From: Microthyrium microscopicum
Lineage: Eukaryota > Ascomycota > Dothideomycetes > Microthyriales > Microthyriaceae
Assembly: GCA_010405405.1 (NCBI GenBank)
Contig: MU004234.1
Location: 2,213,988-2,277,987 of the forward strand
DNA: 64,000 nucleotides
Direction: 5' to 3'
Shown here: positions 48,001-58,739 of the stretch, one piece after another
Numbering within the stretch: position 1 is the first letter of the stretch
Layout of the letters: each line of letters starts with the position of its first letter
Notes under the pieces: generated by a model
What the model saw: the letters and a program-made list of their open reading frames with translations, nothing else
What the model was told of the DNA's origin: nothing
Databases searched by the model: none
Translations under genes and position numbers: made by a program

Positions 48001-48186
48001 AATCGTCACCCTGTTTCTCAGACTCCCCTCGATCACATTCGGCACTCAGACTTTATACTAACTTTGCAAAATGTACACAATGTAAGTATTATTGATCCAA
48101 ACAACAGCACACCTATTGCAGTGTTGATAGTCGAGTCCAGTACCCATTGCGCCGGCGCGCAATTTGGGAGTAACGCGGCGGATGAC
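45077..48186. other. Gene-poor stretch
   Basis: 3.1 kb in which I see no gene, except that the right end (47.88-48.19 kb) is open and may hold the 5' part of the next gene. Frames near 46.0-46.4 kb on the minus strand lack support. Confidence 0.4.
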
Positions 48187-48856
48187 ATGCCCGCCGATCT
48201 TTCACTTGAGGATCTAGGTAAGCAAACATATCCGGTAAGATTGACATCAAGATGAGAACACTGATGGCTTCCAAGGTTCAGTAGGACTGTCCGACACAGC
48301 CAACCTGCCTAACGGCACCCATGGTGGAACCCATCATCAGGACTGGGCGTCTTCGTCAAGTGAGAAACCCTACTTACACAACACAAAGGCCTTCCATTGA
48401 CAAAGTGTAGGAAGCCAGAGGATTGTGACTCCTGCGGTACCAACATCCCTTGCCGCGCAAAACTGGCAGCCATCGCCACCACCAGCTGGTCGCGGTGATT
48501 CCAACAAGCCAACTTCCAATAACGACCAGCACAATACTCGCTCCGTGCCTACAAGCCAAAGCTACCAACGCTCTGTCGAGCCACATAGACTGCCAAGTCT
48601 TCCAGCAACAGTTCGACCCCCGCGCGACCCGTCCTTGACCCGACTGATGTACGAGCGTCGCCGAGCTATGCATTATTCCTCGTCTATGAGGTCTTCGCCT
48701 GAAGCGGACTTGGGACTGGAATCTCTCTTCGTCGAAGGAAGCAAGAGAGCCAGCTCCGCCATCAAAACAACCCGGTACAGAGCGCCGAAGGATGGTAGAA
48801 GCCAACGGCAATCGGCTTATCCCCATTCGGAAGGAGATTGGATCGACAGAAGTTGA
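48187..48856 (+). CDS. Hypothetical Ser/Pro/Gln-rich protein, three exons, start uncertain
   Basis: Exons 48187-48217, 48276-48359 and 48411-48856 join in phase to 186 residues; both introns have consensus ends (GTAAGC/CCAAG and GTGAGA/TGTAG). The product starts MPADLSLEDLG and continues SVGLSDTANLPNGTHGG. It then becomes a disordered Ser/Pro/Arg-rich tail (WQPSPPPAGRGD, RLMYERRRAMHYSS). The frame is open back to 47881 without an ATG, so an upstream exon may supply the true start. An ATG at 48070 followed at once by GTAAGT does not join in phase. Composition suggests a regulatory or disordered protein; the function is unknown. Confidence 0.48.
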
Positions 48857-50370
48857 TATGGTCGGTATGATGTCTGAGGAGATCAATACGCGGAGTCCTC
48901 TTTGTTCTTTTCTGCTTCAAGTGTGCAAATACGGAATTGTATTGATAGTGTGACGGATACCTTATCTTGACCGAGTTAGTGAACCTCATTCTTCCATTAG
49001 GCCAACTTGCAATAATACATTATTCACTAGGATACTCACTAAGTTGAATCTTGTAACCTATATGCGCTCTGCGCCCATCACGGATGTGACTGATGTCAGT
49101 GTCTACTAGTAGTAGAACCTGGTTCACCCCCAGGTAATCAAGCGCCTTGAACCAAAGCCGGCCCTGTAGAGGCGGGAGCGCGTTTCCGGCGCTGTTCTAA
49201 TAGTGCCTTCGAGGTGGTTGACTCTGACTATTGCTGAATCTCGAGCCCGTATTGCACTTGGTAGACTGTCCTGAAGGCTGGGAAATGCAGACTGGCAGAC
49301 CAACCGTGAAGGTATCGCAATCATGCCATCTGTTCAAAGAACCAGGACAAGTACCACGCCATCCGCTAGTCGTGCCATTGAGATCTTCCAGTCTTGGTAC
49401 CTAAAACATCGAAGAGGGCATCAGCATCTCTCCGTTTTTGATATCCTCGTCGGCGCTTTGAAAGGTCATTGGCAAATATGTAAGCGGCATTCAAAGCTCC
49501 AACAGAAGCACGACGAATTTCGGCACCAACTATGACAAATTGGCACACTCAAAGAGTTTGAAAACGGGTCGCTGAGTGAAATTTCGAAAGGAAAGGTTGA
49601 CAGATTCAAGGCCATGATGACAAGGGGAATGGCTCAAATATCATTCAAATGTATTGACCAAGCGTTCTCAATTTTACGCACTGCGTTTTTCGAAAAGCAT
49701 CCCGTGGCGTAATTATTGCAACCTCTTCAGAATCGTTCATGCACGTTTTAGCTACATCCAGGGTTGGAAAGCCAGTCGTCCCCATATTGCTTTTTGTGAG
49801 GCTGTGATTCCTGGAGGGCGACTGGATATACGTTGTTGAATCCGTCAGGCTGAGGGCGCCTACAGAAGCCTCTTTTAGTCCCGAGCTGAATACGCATTCT
49901 GAGGAATACACCTTCATGGGAAGAACGTATATTGTGGTTTCAAGGGCCAAATCAATTACCAAAACATATTTTAACTGTGGATAGGATTGGAAGCATCCAA
50001 ATTCTCGCAGGCATGATGTATTCGACGGCTAGTCATTCAGCAGAAGAGCCGTTCAACAACTACGAAGATGACTGGCACTATAGCCCACATTAATACTGAT
50101 ACATTGACACAGGTAGAGTTAAAAGATTGTCACATCGTTTGAGTTTAGACATGCCGATGTTCATGGGTCGAAACTATGGCCAAAGTGTTACTTGAACATG
50201 TATACTGTCACTGAAGTTGTGTCTCATGAGTCAATTATGACTTGAGCATGTATACTGTCACTGAAGTTGTGTCTCATGAGTGAATTATGTCATGTTTGAT
50301 ACATTATGTGTGCTAATTACATTAATTTAGATGTGACCACCCATGGTCTTAACGCCGTATATACATGCAA
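48857..50370. other. Intergenic with a weak small frame
   Basis: A 70-codon + strand frame at 49323-49535 (MPSVQRTRTSTTPSASRAI...) is helical and charged and might be a gene or gene fragment, but nothing confirms it. A 50-bp tandem duplication sits near the right end. Confidence 0.35.
50191..50290. repeat. Direct tandem duplication of 50 bp
   Basis: Bases 50191-50240 and 50241-50290 are the same 50-bp unit with about three differences. It lies about 80 bp downstream of the multicopper oxidase stop codon. Confidence 0.92.
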
Positions 50371-52120
50371 TTAACGCTTGAAAGGTGGTGGTGTTCCAGG
50401 AGGATACATGGCACCGTAGTCGTAAGAAGGTACATCCACATTGGCACCTGTCAAATTCGTCGGTGCAATGTTGCCTGCGGCGTTACCAAAGTACTTCATG
50501 GGATAGGTCTTGCACGCATCAATATGATCTTGAGGAATGCGGAAGTTGGTTTGGGCAAGCTCCTCCGGCGCTTCAATAATGGTGGCGACGAAACCACTGC
50601 TGGTATGCGCTTCAATGTGGCAATGCAGAAGCCAGACACCTGGGTTATCGGCCTTGAAGCGAATGACACCCCAACTTTGATCTTGCAACATGAAAGTGTC
50701 GCGACGAACGGGGGCTGCGTGTGGGTAGCCAGTGCGGAAGGTGCCGTTGAATTTACCGAACATTGGGTCTGGGCGGTCGAGAACTTGGAATTGATGGCCG
50801 TGCATGTGCCATGGGTGTAGGTTGGTGTTGAGGTTGTTGATGACAATTTCAATAATCTCACCCTTCTTGACGACAATGGGATTGACATGTCCGTAGACTT
50901 CTGGGTCGGAGGAGTAGTTTCCTGTGGTTATGGCAGAGTAGAATGAGGGAACCTTGGCTGGTAGGTAGGTGTAGTTGTTGATTTCGAAACGAGAGATGCC
51001 AGAGATGTTGACGGAGTTGGTGTCCAAGACAATCTGGTGGTCGACTGGTTCTAGGAGAGGCTCCTCATCAAGGGGAACGTAGTCCAAATCGTCGAAGAAG
51101 TTGGCGTTTCCGAGAGAATAGAAGACTGGTGGGTCAGGGAGAGGTGCGCTCTCGTTGTAGACCAACCATCCAGTAACGTTAGTGTTGTAATTCATTGGTG
51201 GAGGGATAATGCCCTTGTTGATGAACAGCATGTTCACGTCCATGGTATCCCAAATAGCATAATTTTTGCTAGTATCGTTGAATGTCTTGATAAGAACACC
51301 CTGTCTTTGTCCTGGAGCAATACGGGTTAGAAGGCCATTTCCATTAGCTTCTTTGGGCTGCACGTAGGTGCCGTCGACTTCCACTGTTGTCTGGTTGTGG
51401 TCCTGGAACAACCATGCGTGACCTGGATAACTTGCTGGACATATCACTCTGATGAAATAGGTCTTGTTGGGCTTGACATGAATGGTAATGTTCTTTCCAG
51501 AATTCATTAGAGCACCGCCTGAAGGTGGAGCGACGCCGTCTAAGGCCTCCCCTGAAGGTGATTGATAGGCGCTAATGAGATCTGCAGATTGCTCATGGTA
51601 CCAATCCGATAGAGTAAGAATGATTTCTTCATCGTATTCAAATGGAGGGTTTGGATCCTCAATGATGAGAGGTCCCCAAAGACCGTCAGGATATTGACCC
51701 ATATCGTGCGAGTGGTACCAATATGTTCCAGCTGCGTCAGCCTTTTCGTTGTTAGTTTTCTGAAAATCAACTGTCGGTAAATAAACTTACAGTCCAGTTG
51801 TATGTGAATTGTTGACCTGGGGCAACTGGGCATTGCGATACACCAGAAGCTCCATCCATGTAAGAAGTACCAGTTTGGTGAATTCCATGCCAATGAAGGC
51901 CAGTGGACTGATTTCCGAGCTGGTTGTCGATTGTCACAATCACCTGGTCTCCGAGTTTGGCACGTAGTTCTGGGCAAGGCCATTGACCATTGATGCCAAT
52001 GACTGGTCTTGCGAAACCATCCGGTGCTGCTGTGACCCAGGTGATGTTCCAGTGTAGGTTGACGACATCGGCGAGAACGACCGAAGAGAGGAGGGAGAAT
52101 AAAAGAAGAAATGAAGACAT
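50371..52120 (-). CDS. Secreted multicopper oxidase (laccase/Fet3-like)
   Basis: Couples one-electron oxidation of a substrate to reduction of O2 to water. Exons 52120-51791 and 51741-50371 give 566 residues. The signal peptide is [17 protein letters not shown]; an in-frame ATG nine codons upstream is possible. All copper motifs are present: [34 protein letters not shown] and [12 protein letters not shown]. The residue ten after the Cys is Phe, as in high-potential fungal laccases. The N-terminal domain ([19 protein letters not shown]) resembles Fet3 ferroxidases, but the protein ends PPPFKR without a membrane segment, and no iron permease lies next to it. A Fet3-related pigment or phenol oxidase is as likely as a ferroxidase. 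Confidence 0.93.
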
Positions 52121-54734
52121 ATTAGGAATTATACTACTTACTACCATTTTAGCGATTGTGTAGAGATGATCACCAAAGCATGCTGGACAAGGAAAAACTT
52201 GAGCGAGATTGAGCAGATATATTCACAATTCACTGCCGCTCGTGTCCACAAGAACGGCCAAATATGCAGCTCGCATTTTTGTCGATTATTCACGCGTTCA
52301 AAAAAAATGATGCAGCATTCGGTACTTGGAACAGCCACCAAGATCATCAGGAGAGGCAAGGGATGGCCCAATAATTGGCCAGTCAAGACCGCGCCGCAGA
52401 GGTTGACAGCTGTGCCTTGTGATGCCGGAATCACTAGCTGGACGTGCATATGCAGTCTCGGAGTTCAAAAGGTTCTCTACACTCTAGTCAGTACGAATTG
52501 TGGCGCTCGTGCATACCAAAAGCGGCAGATGAAGTGATAATCTTTGGGTGATTTTCATTGATGTTTCTCCACCGCCCATGAAAATAATTGGGATCCCCGC
52601 ATCTGTATGCCGTGGCGTTTGCAGCCTGTCATCGACTGATCATGGATTGGGCTGTATAAGGATAATACAAAATTGTCTACGACCCAACTACTGGGCGCTG
52701 GCAGGGTTGAAGGAGCTTTGAAGAACTTTACATCAAAAAAGTACTAACTGAACACTGGTATGTGTACGGTAAGACTACGGGTTCGGATTCGGCCTTCTAC
52801 CACACCTTTTTTACCCGGCTACTGTTCAATACAGCGCAGCTTGTTGAGCGGTGGACCAGCTCATTATGCAGGGCCTTTAGATATCTAGGATCTGACTCTT
52901 GGACCTTGGTCCAGCTTTAGGACGAAAAGCCAGCTCGTGTGAGCCTTCCACATTCATTCATGACGTTGTCGCCTTAAACGGACACTTGTGGCACGGTTCT
53001 TATTCGGATCAACGGTCGTGACGCGATGGCAGCAAATTCGGCGGAAAAACAAGCAATATCACGATTGTGGCTTCAAGAGAGGTTGGGAATACAGGAACTT
53101 GAGTTCTCACGCGACTCGCTGTCAAGACAAAAACCGCGGAGGCAGTGTGAAAGGTGAAAAGTATTCCGGGCTGCATATATGGTCTTATTACTTTTTTGTA
53201 TAAGCACGCCGAGAGTTCAAAAGTGCATAAAGTAAACTTGGCGAGGCTACGCTGGCATTGCTATTGCTGGCAAGGCTGTCATGACCGTGCCACTTCTCGA
53301 AGAAACATGGATTTAGCATTTGAGAAGCCTGGTGGGCGATGCGACAAGAAGCGGACTTTGTGGAGTAGTGGCGATCTGACAGGCGCCAGGCTTCAAGAAC
53401 GATTCGGCAAATAATGGGGTCCAAATTGTCGATGAAGGAGTACGGCGAGTTCACGAGAAGGGGCGATAACTTGCAACTACTTGGCTGACTTTATCTTTCG
53501 ATGCTACCAGCCTACGGTACCAAGTAGGTACATGTTAAGTAGACGATACGGAAAGACTGTATCTCCAAAGATAGCTCGGAGGAGCCAGGGTGCGGCTCAA
53601 GGAGCTTGGGAGATCAACACCAAATGCATGCACAGCACTTCCCGATTGGGTAAGGTAGTATCATGATGCAAAGGCACCCCAACAATGTCCGTGCCGATCA
53701 ATCTACCCAGTTATTTTCTTTGCCGATATCCATCATGCCTTTCTACTTTTCGACTTGCATTAATGCATTTTCCTTCCTTATTCCTTGTCGCTCCAAAAAG
53801 AGGCTTATATGGATATCACGACCAACCTCCCCAATACTTCGACGCTGTGTAAGGCTTCAGCAAACGTTTTTCAGCCGCTGAAAATATGAGTAGCCTAGAA
53901 CTAAGTGATCAGAAAGCATCACAACATCAAATTATGAAACAAGATAGCCGCGATCAAGTCATCATTGATCATCAGCAAGGGGCCTGAATAATGTGTCCAA
54001 GAGTATGACAAGATCTGGCGCGAGCTCTCTTTCAACTTCATCTCAGCGAAAAGCTCCAGGTTATAATTAGCAACACTATGATCTTGTCGCTTTGCCCTGG
54101 CATTCCCAACCAGGCACCAGGTCACCATGAGCTAAATCCTAAATTCTATCCGAATTTAGCTTTTTTATCTTCCTTGCATGCACAGCGATCCATTGAGCGT
54201 GTGAACGGAACGCCACAACTCGTTGAGGTGTTCTCCAGCTCCTGCAGCCACTATCCTCGTTTCAGCCCTGCAGATATATTGACTGCGAGTGCAGCTTATG
54301 TGCATACCCAGTTTTCAGGTCTAGATCGCCAAAGATCAAGAAAACATCAGGTCAATTCTCATGTTTCTTGCCTCAATGGGATTCTTTGCACATTTGGCCG
54401 AAAAGTCGGCATGAAGAATTTCAGGCTGGGTGGATTCTTCGCCGCCGTCGCGTGTTTCAGTAGATTTCATCTTGCATATTAGACGGATCATGGAGCTAAT
54501 CTTTCAGCTGGTAAGATGCCAAGGCTAATGTACAATCTAAGCCTAGAGGACTCTTGACAAGGAAGATAGGATATTGGATATTAGACATGTGTATTACGAT
54601 TAATGCCCGTTGTGGGCTTTCTTAGACGATACATTCAAGGCGAGTCAATTTCCGGATAATTTGCACAGTTTATGGACGCATGGAAGTGGACGGTGTACAG
54701 ATAGCCGAGAAACTCAGTGAGATGATGTGAATAA
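52121..54734. other. Gene-poor stretch
   Basis: Multicopper oxidase promoter at the left. The remaining 2.3 kb shows no supported gene; the longest frame (54078-54482, +) lacks any recognisable domain. Confidence 0.4.
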
Positions 54735-55400
54735 CTAATAAGTTGAGAAGAAAGGTGATCGAAGAGGTATCTGACGACCCTCTCTACGACATCGCTCTTG
54801 ATAGGCAAAATACATATTCTCCACGATCGTACGCTGAAGCAGTTTGATCGTAGCCTTTTCGTTGAGAAGGTATTCAATGACCCTGGCATCATCATTGCTA
54901 GTCTCCAATCTGGTATGACGAAGGATTAGTTGATTGATGATTTTCAGGGCCAAATCACATTGCGCATAGTCAGTTTCGATCCATTGTCTGTATGCTCGAC
55001 CACTATCAGTGCGTCGTGGGCCATAATAACCCTCAGCGTCACTGATGCCAAAGGCGCGTTGTCGAAGGAGCTCCCACACACCTGACTGAATTGATATCTC
55101 ACCTGCGTGGTTAGCTACGAATTCTTGAGTGTTGAGGGTCTCAGGAAACCAGTTGAAAATGCTATCTAGAACGGCTGCTGTAGAACCTGCTGATGGTGAT
55201 ATATGGTTTTCGTGTCTGAGGCGGCCGTTGAAGGGCGGAGAAGCAACTATTTGGACTGCTCGAGCATTTGAGCGTGAAGGGTCTTGACTGTTGCCAATCA
55301 GTCTATGATCGTGTAGATTTGGTAGTGGACTTCTAGGGGATGTGGCTCTACTGTTTGCGCGATGGATAGAAGTATGTCGAGCAGGTGGTCTGCGACTCAT
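54735..55400 (-). CDS. Member A of an unrecognised three-gene family
   Basis: 221 residues from the ATG at 55400 (MSRRPPARHTSIHRANSR); the frame extends 26 codons upstream without an ATG. The first 80 residues are basic and disordered. The second half is helical and matches members B and C: SIFNWFPETLNTQEFVANH, GVWELLRQRAFGISDAEG, then YRQWIETDYAQCDLALKII and a closing helix with KATIKLLQRTIVENMYFA. No signal peptide, membrane segment or Cys pattern is visible, so it is probably intracellular. I know no described domain with this pattern. Confidence 0.68.
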   Translation of the reverse strand: MSRRPPARHTSIHRANSRATSPRSPLPNLHDHRLIGNSQDPSRSNARAVQIVASPPFNGRLRHENHISPSAGSTAAVLDSIFNWFPETLNTQEFVANHAGEISIQSGVWELLRQRAFGISDAEGYYGPRRTDSGRAYRQWIETDYAQCDLALKIINQLILRHTRLETSNDDARVIEYLLNEKATIKLLQRTIVENMYFAYQERCRREGRQIPLRSPFFSTY

Positions 55401-55808
55401 TTTGGTTGTAAACTTATGAATACTGCGTTCAAAATCTGTCGCCGAGTATGGTATAATTGAGTGGTTTTGTCGACTCAATTTGTCTCATTTGTCACTATAA
55501 GTTGCTCACGTTACAAACAAAGTATCCATACAAAGGCTTTCAAAGATCAATGTGCATTAGTGTAGAGCCTTTGTGTTCCAATCTTTGTCTCGAACATAAC
55601 AAAAAGTATAAAGCTACCAAAGACTTTGTTCGATTAGCTAATCTTGATTGAGCTAGCACACACTTTTTGTGTTCAAAAGTAGTTTGGTTTTCACGATTTA
55701 GCAGACAGATTTGGTAATGAAGAAGAGAATTAGACCTTAGGTCTAAGATTTGCATTCTAATAATACTGTAATTCTAGTAAGTAGCGAGAAGGTTGAAGGA
55801 TGCAACAC
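55401..55808. other. Spacer between members A and B
   Basis: Promoter side of member A. A minus-strand frame at 55540-55755 could extend member B through a GTAAGT donor at its last codon, but the reading is not convincing. Confidence 0.3.
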
Positions 55809-56432
55809 TTACTTGTTGAGGTGAGGATAATGATCTGGCCATGTTCTCACAACATGCAAACGATACTGCATGCGGCGTTTGATTATGAGCAGTGCTTTAA
55901 TCTCACTAATCAGCCAGGCGTAGACCTTCTTGACGATCTCTGGCTTGCCATTGTAGCCATCTTGGATAAGAGAAATGTACTCTAAGATTGTGACAGCAAG
56001 AGAAAGCTGCTTCAGATCAGCTTCGGCCCACTCAATCCAAGCATCGCGGTCAAGGCCATCGGGGACTCGTGGCTCGAACGGGTTGTCTTCGTCATGTATG
56101 CCGTAGGCACGGCGGCGCAAGAAATCCCAGACTTGAGATTGAATGTCGACTTTCTTGGCCCAGCCTTTCAAGTCTACAGACCTGAAGAGAATCCAGCCGA
56201 AGATGTGTTGAAGTAGGCCCAGAGGAGTCGAAGCGGATGTTTCGGCAAGTTCTTTAGGCTGGTCATATTGGGTGTAGTACCATGGTAGATGAGCATGCTT
56301 TTCGTCAGGCACAACGTGACTGACCTCTGGAAGGGTTGGAATGGGACCATAGTAGTCTCGCTTTCGCATAGAGAGAACTCTTTGCATTTGGCTTGAGGTT
56401 TCCTCGACAGCAGTTAGCTTATAGAGAGGCAT
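55809..56432 (-). CDS. Member B of the three-gene family
   Basis: 207 residues from the ATG at 56432 (MPLYKLTAVEETSSQ). The frame is open 20 codons further upstream and beyond without an ATG, so a first exon may be missing. The core is HIFGWILFRSVDLKGW, then SQVWDFLRRRAYGIHDED, then DAWIEWAEADLKQLSLAVTI and a last helix ALLIIKRRMQYRLHV. This matches member A in order and spacing. The stop codon overlaps a GTAAGT, so the C-terminus could be longer after splicing. No known domain. Confidence 0.65.
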   Translation of the reverse strand: MPLYKLTAVEETSSQMQRVLSMRKRDYYGPIPTLPEVSHVVPDEKHAHLPWYYTQYDQPKELAETSASTPLGLLQHIFGWILFRSVDLKGWAKKVDIQSQVWDFLRRRAYGIHDEDNPFEPRVPDGLDRDAWIEWAEADLKQLSLAVTILEYISLIQDGYNGKPEIVKKVYAWLISEIKALLIIKRRMQYRLHVVRTWPDHYPHLNK

Positions 56433-57454
56433 TTTGCAAGGAATCTTATCTGTGGCAATAGAGATGACTCGATACTGAGGTTTCTTGGGCACGACGAGGT
56501 GTGCTAATATGATTGAATGAGATACTAGAACATATTTGATCTTCTATAAATAGGAATTGTGGGAGATAGTGTAAAGAGATTCTCCCCCAGTGTGAAGACT
56601 TTAGTTTTCAAGTTGACAATGGGCGAACACAATTAACAGTCTATGTCATTCTTTAGAAACAAAGAACCGAATGTCTGAAAGACTCTAAAATGATATTGAA
56701 TGACAAAAACATTGTCATATGTCTCCACAAAATCATAGATCGATGTAGATTGATCATCATAACTTTAATTGAATTCAATGATACATGATCAGAATACATT
56801 GCTCTTATATCTACCACGCCTGGATTGTATTTATAGGACGATCTCATCGTGTTAGGACCAAAACCATAAACTCTCTCACCAGCTCTCCAGCACACAAAGA
56901 GAGCACATCAACAACAAAACCCAGCTTTCTAGCGGCCAAAACCAACGCAATGGGTGATACCGACGGAAAGCACCCAAACGGCGGAGAAACTCGCCCACCA
57001 CCACGCTCCGGCTAAGGAGTTCAAGTAAGTATAACCTTACTTAGTACTACGGTACAAATAGATCTTATGGTCTACAACTCAAGTTCAGTGATTTGTTGCA
57101 TTAGAATGTGTCGAAGGATTCGGTCACTTAGAAACCTCGATTCCTTCATCTCAATATTTCATTCTCAGACAAGGGGTTAGTTACCTTGCTTGTCTTAGCT
57201 TTGCCATTCGAAATACAAAACAACTCTCATTACTAAATGCTATTCCCTTTTTTTGTGAACATGTGAACCATATATTATTTGAGCATTTCATATATTTATA
57301 TCAAAGAATGAGTAGCGAAAGATGCCGTACTCGATTTATGCTATAACGAAACACAGCCAAATGATCCATGACCAAACAACCAAACTGCACTGATTTGCTA
57401 ACGCCAGAAGAGATGTCCATACAAGAGCAATCGTTTTTCCCAATCGGCTAAGCT
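56433..57454. other. Spacer between members B and C, with a leader-like sequence
   Basis: Mostly AT-rich. Around 56880-56950 a CA-rich stretch resembles a fungal 5' leader and runs into a 21-codon frame at 56950. No larger gene is supported. Confidence 0.4.
56950..57015 (+). CDS. Possible 21-residue peptide
   Basis: ATG in a good context (AACGCAATGG) after a CA-rich leader. The product runs from MGDTDGKHPNGGE to PPPRSG, then a stop, then a GTAAGT donor. It may be a very short gene with an intron in its 3' leader, or a fragment of a longer transcript. Weak evidence. Confidence 0.2.
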   Translation: MGDTDGKHPNGGETRPPPRSG

Positions 57455-58015
57455 TCAAGCACCGCCATGGAACACGTCATCCAGAATAGCCTCGATGGAC
57501 TCAAGTTGTGATTGATTTGCTTTCACCCACTCCCATAGACGTAGTCCAAAGGAACCACCCAGAATAGCATGACGATGATCAAGGCAAATACCCTCAAGCA
57601 ACTTTTCAGCGATATAAAGCTGCTCGAGCTCCTCGTTTGCCCAGATCCTTGCCTTCCGTCCTGTAAGTGATGGAAGACTAAAAACAGGGAGTCTTCCATG
57701 TTGGGATAGTGTAAACATCCGGTAATCGTCCAGGTAAAGCCACACTTTATATTCTGTCCAGATTTTTGGATGATGACGAACGAATGCCTCCCAGTTGTAT
57801 GAGATGGGTAGCCATCCGAACACGTCCTCGAGGAACACAGCCTCCAGGTTTCGTAGCTCGGGATCAAGTTCTGGTGCGACTGTAGATTCTTCGGTTTGCT
57901 CAATCCAGCGGGTGATGTTAGTTCCAGTAGAAACGGTATTGTTATGAGTCAAGATGTCAAGTGGGACTGGCGTGTAGCTGGGATCAAAGTAGCTGTAGTC
58001 GGGTTCGAAAACCAT
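57455..58015 (-). CDS. Member C of the three-gene family
   Basis: Complete and intronless, 186 residues, starting MVFEPDYSYFDPSYTPVPLD and ending FHGGA. The core DVFGWLPISYNWEAFVRHH parallels IFNWFPETLNTQEFVANH of member A, and KVWLYLDDYR parallels GVWELLRQR. The helix ARIWANEELEQLYIAEKLLEGI parallels YRQWIETDYAQCDLALKII. It lacks the basic N-terminal extension of A. Strong divergence implies an old duplication. No known domain, no signal peptide. Confidence 0.72.
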   Translation of the reverse strand: MVFEPDYSYFDPSYTPVPLDILTHNNTVSTGTNITRWIEQTEESTVAPELDPELRNLEAVFLEDVFGWLPISYNWEAFVRHHPKIWTEYKVWLYLDDYRMFTLSQHGRLPVFSLPSLTGRKARIWANEELEQLYIAEKLLEGICLDHRHAILGGSFGLRLWEWVKANQSQLESIEAILDDVFHGGA

Positions 58016-58739
58016 TTCTAGTCTTATTAATGTGCTTTGCTTGAGCTGTAAATAATGTCTGGTAGGTTCGATCGATTGTCGTAGGTGAAATCAGACGTCA
58101 ACACTCTTTGTGCTGACTATCATACTGTGGAAGGAGGGTAAAGGGAATGATACGGTTACACTTCTGTGGAAAGAACGACCATATCTTATAGACATACTGG
58201 GAAGGAGTGTGCTGATTAGAGGTGTCCCCCATCTAATGTCTTAGACAAACCGAAAGCTACAAAGCGCTTTCCACCATTTCTTTATATAGTGTTTTATCCG
58301 CTCCTCTTCGCCGTCTATAGTTGACTGGTGAAGGTTCCGATCAAACTGAAGTGTACCACATCGTGGTCGCAATACGCGACAAAAATAATAATTAAAGAAC
58401 AGATTATAGCACGGTCAGGTGGTGTAGTATGGCGCTTGCCAATCTCACCACTAAACAAAGATATTTTCCACTCCCAGCACACAAGGTCAAACCCATGTCT
58501 TATTTACAATGCCGTTGTGTTGCGTGTCTTTGTCGGCAAGACCTACAATCTCAAAATCATTAGTGATGTTTCACTCACGTTATTTCAAGAGCTTGTTGTA
58601 TGAACAACAGCAATGTCTAAGAGTGTTTTGAAGAGAATGTATTAGTCCATCAAAAGTGTGTTGCGACATCACCTTTGGGATACGCCCATTAGACTAGGTA
58701 ACGTAGACCTGCGTTCTTCAGATTTGATTGATTTGATCT
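58016..58739. other. Intergenic
   Basis: Promoter of member C and 3' flank of the next gene. I see no gene here. Confidence 0.4.

Noticed and set aside
54078-54482. 134-codon + strand frame
   Set aside because: Longest frame of the gap but without domain, signal peptide or splice support.
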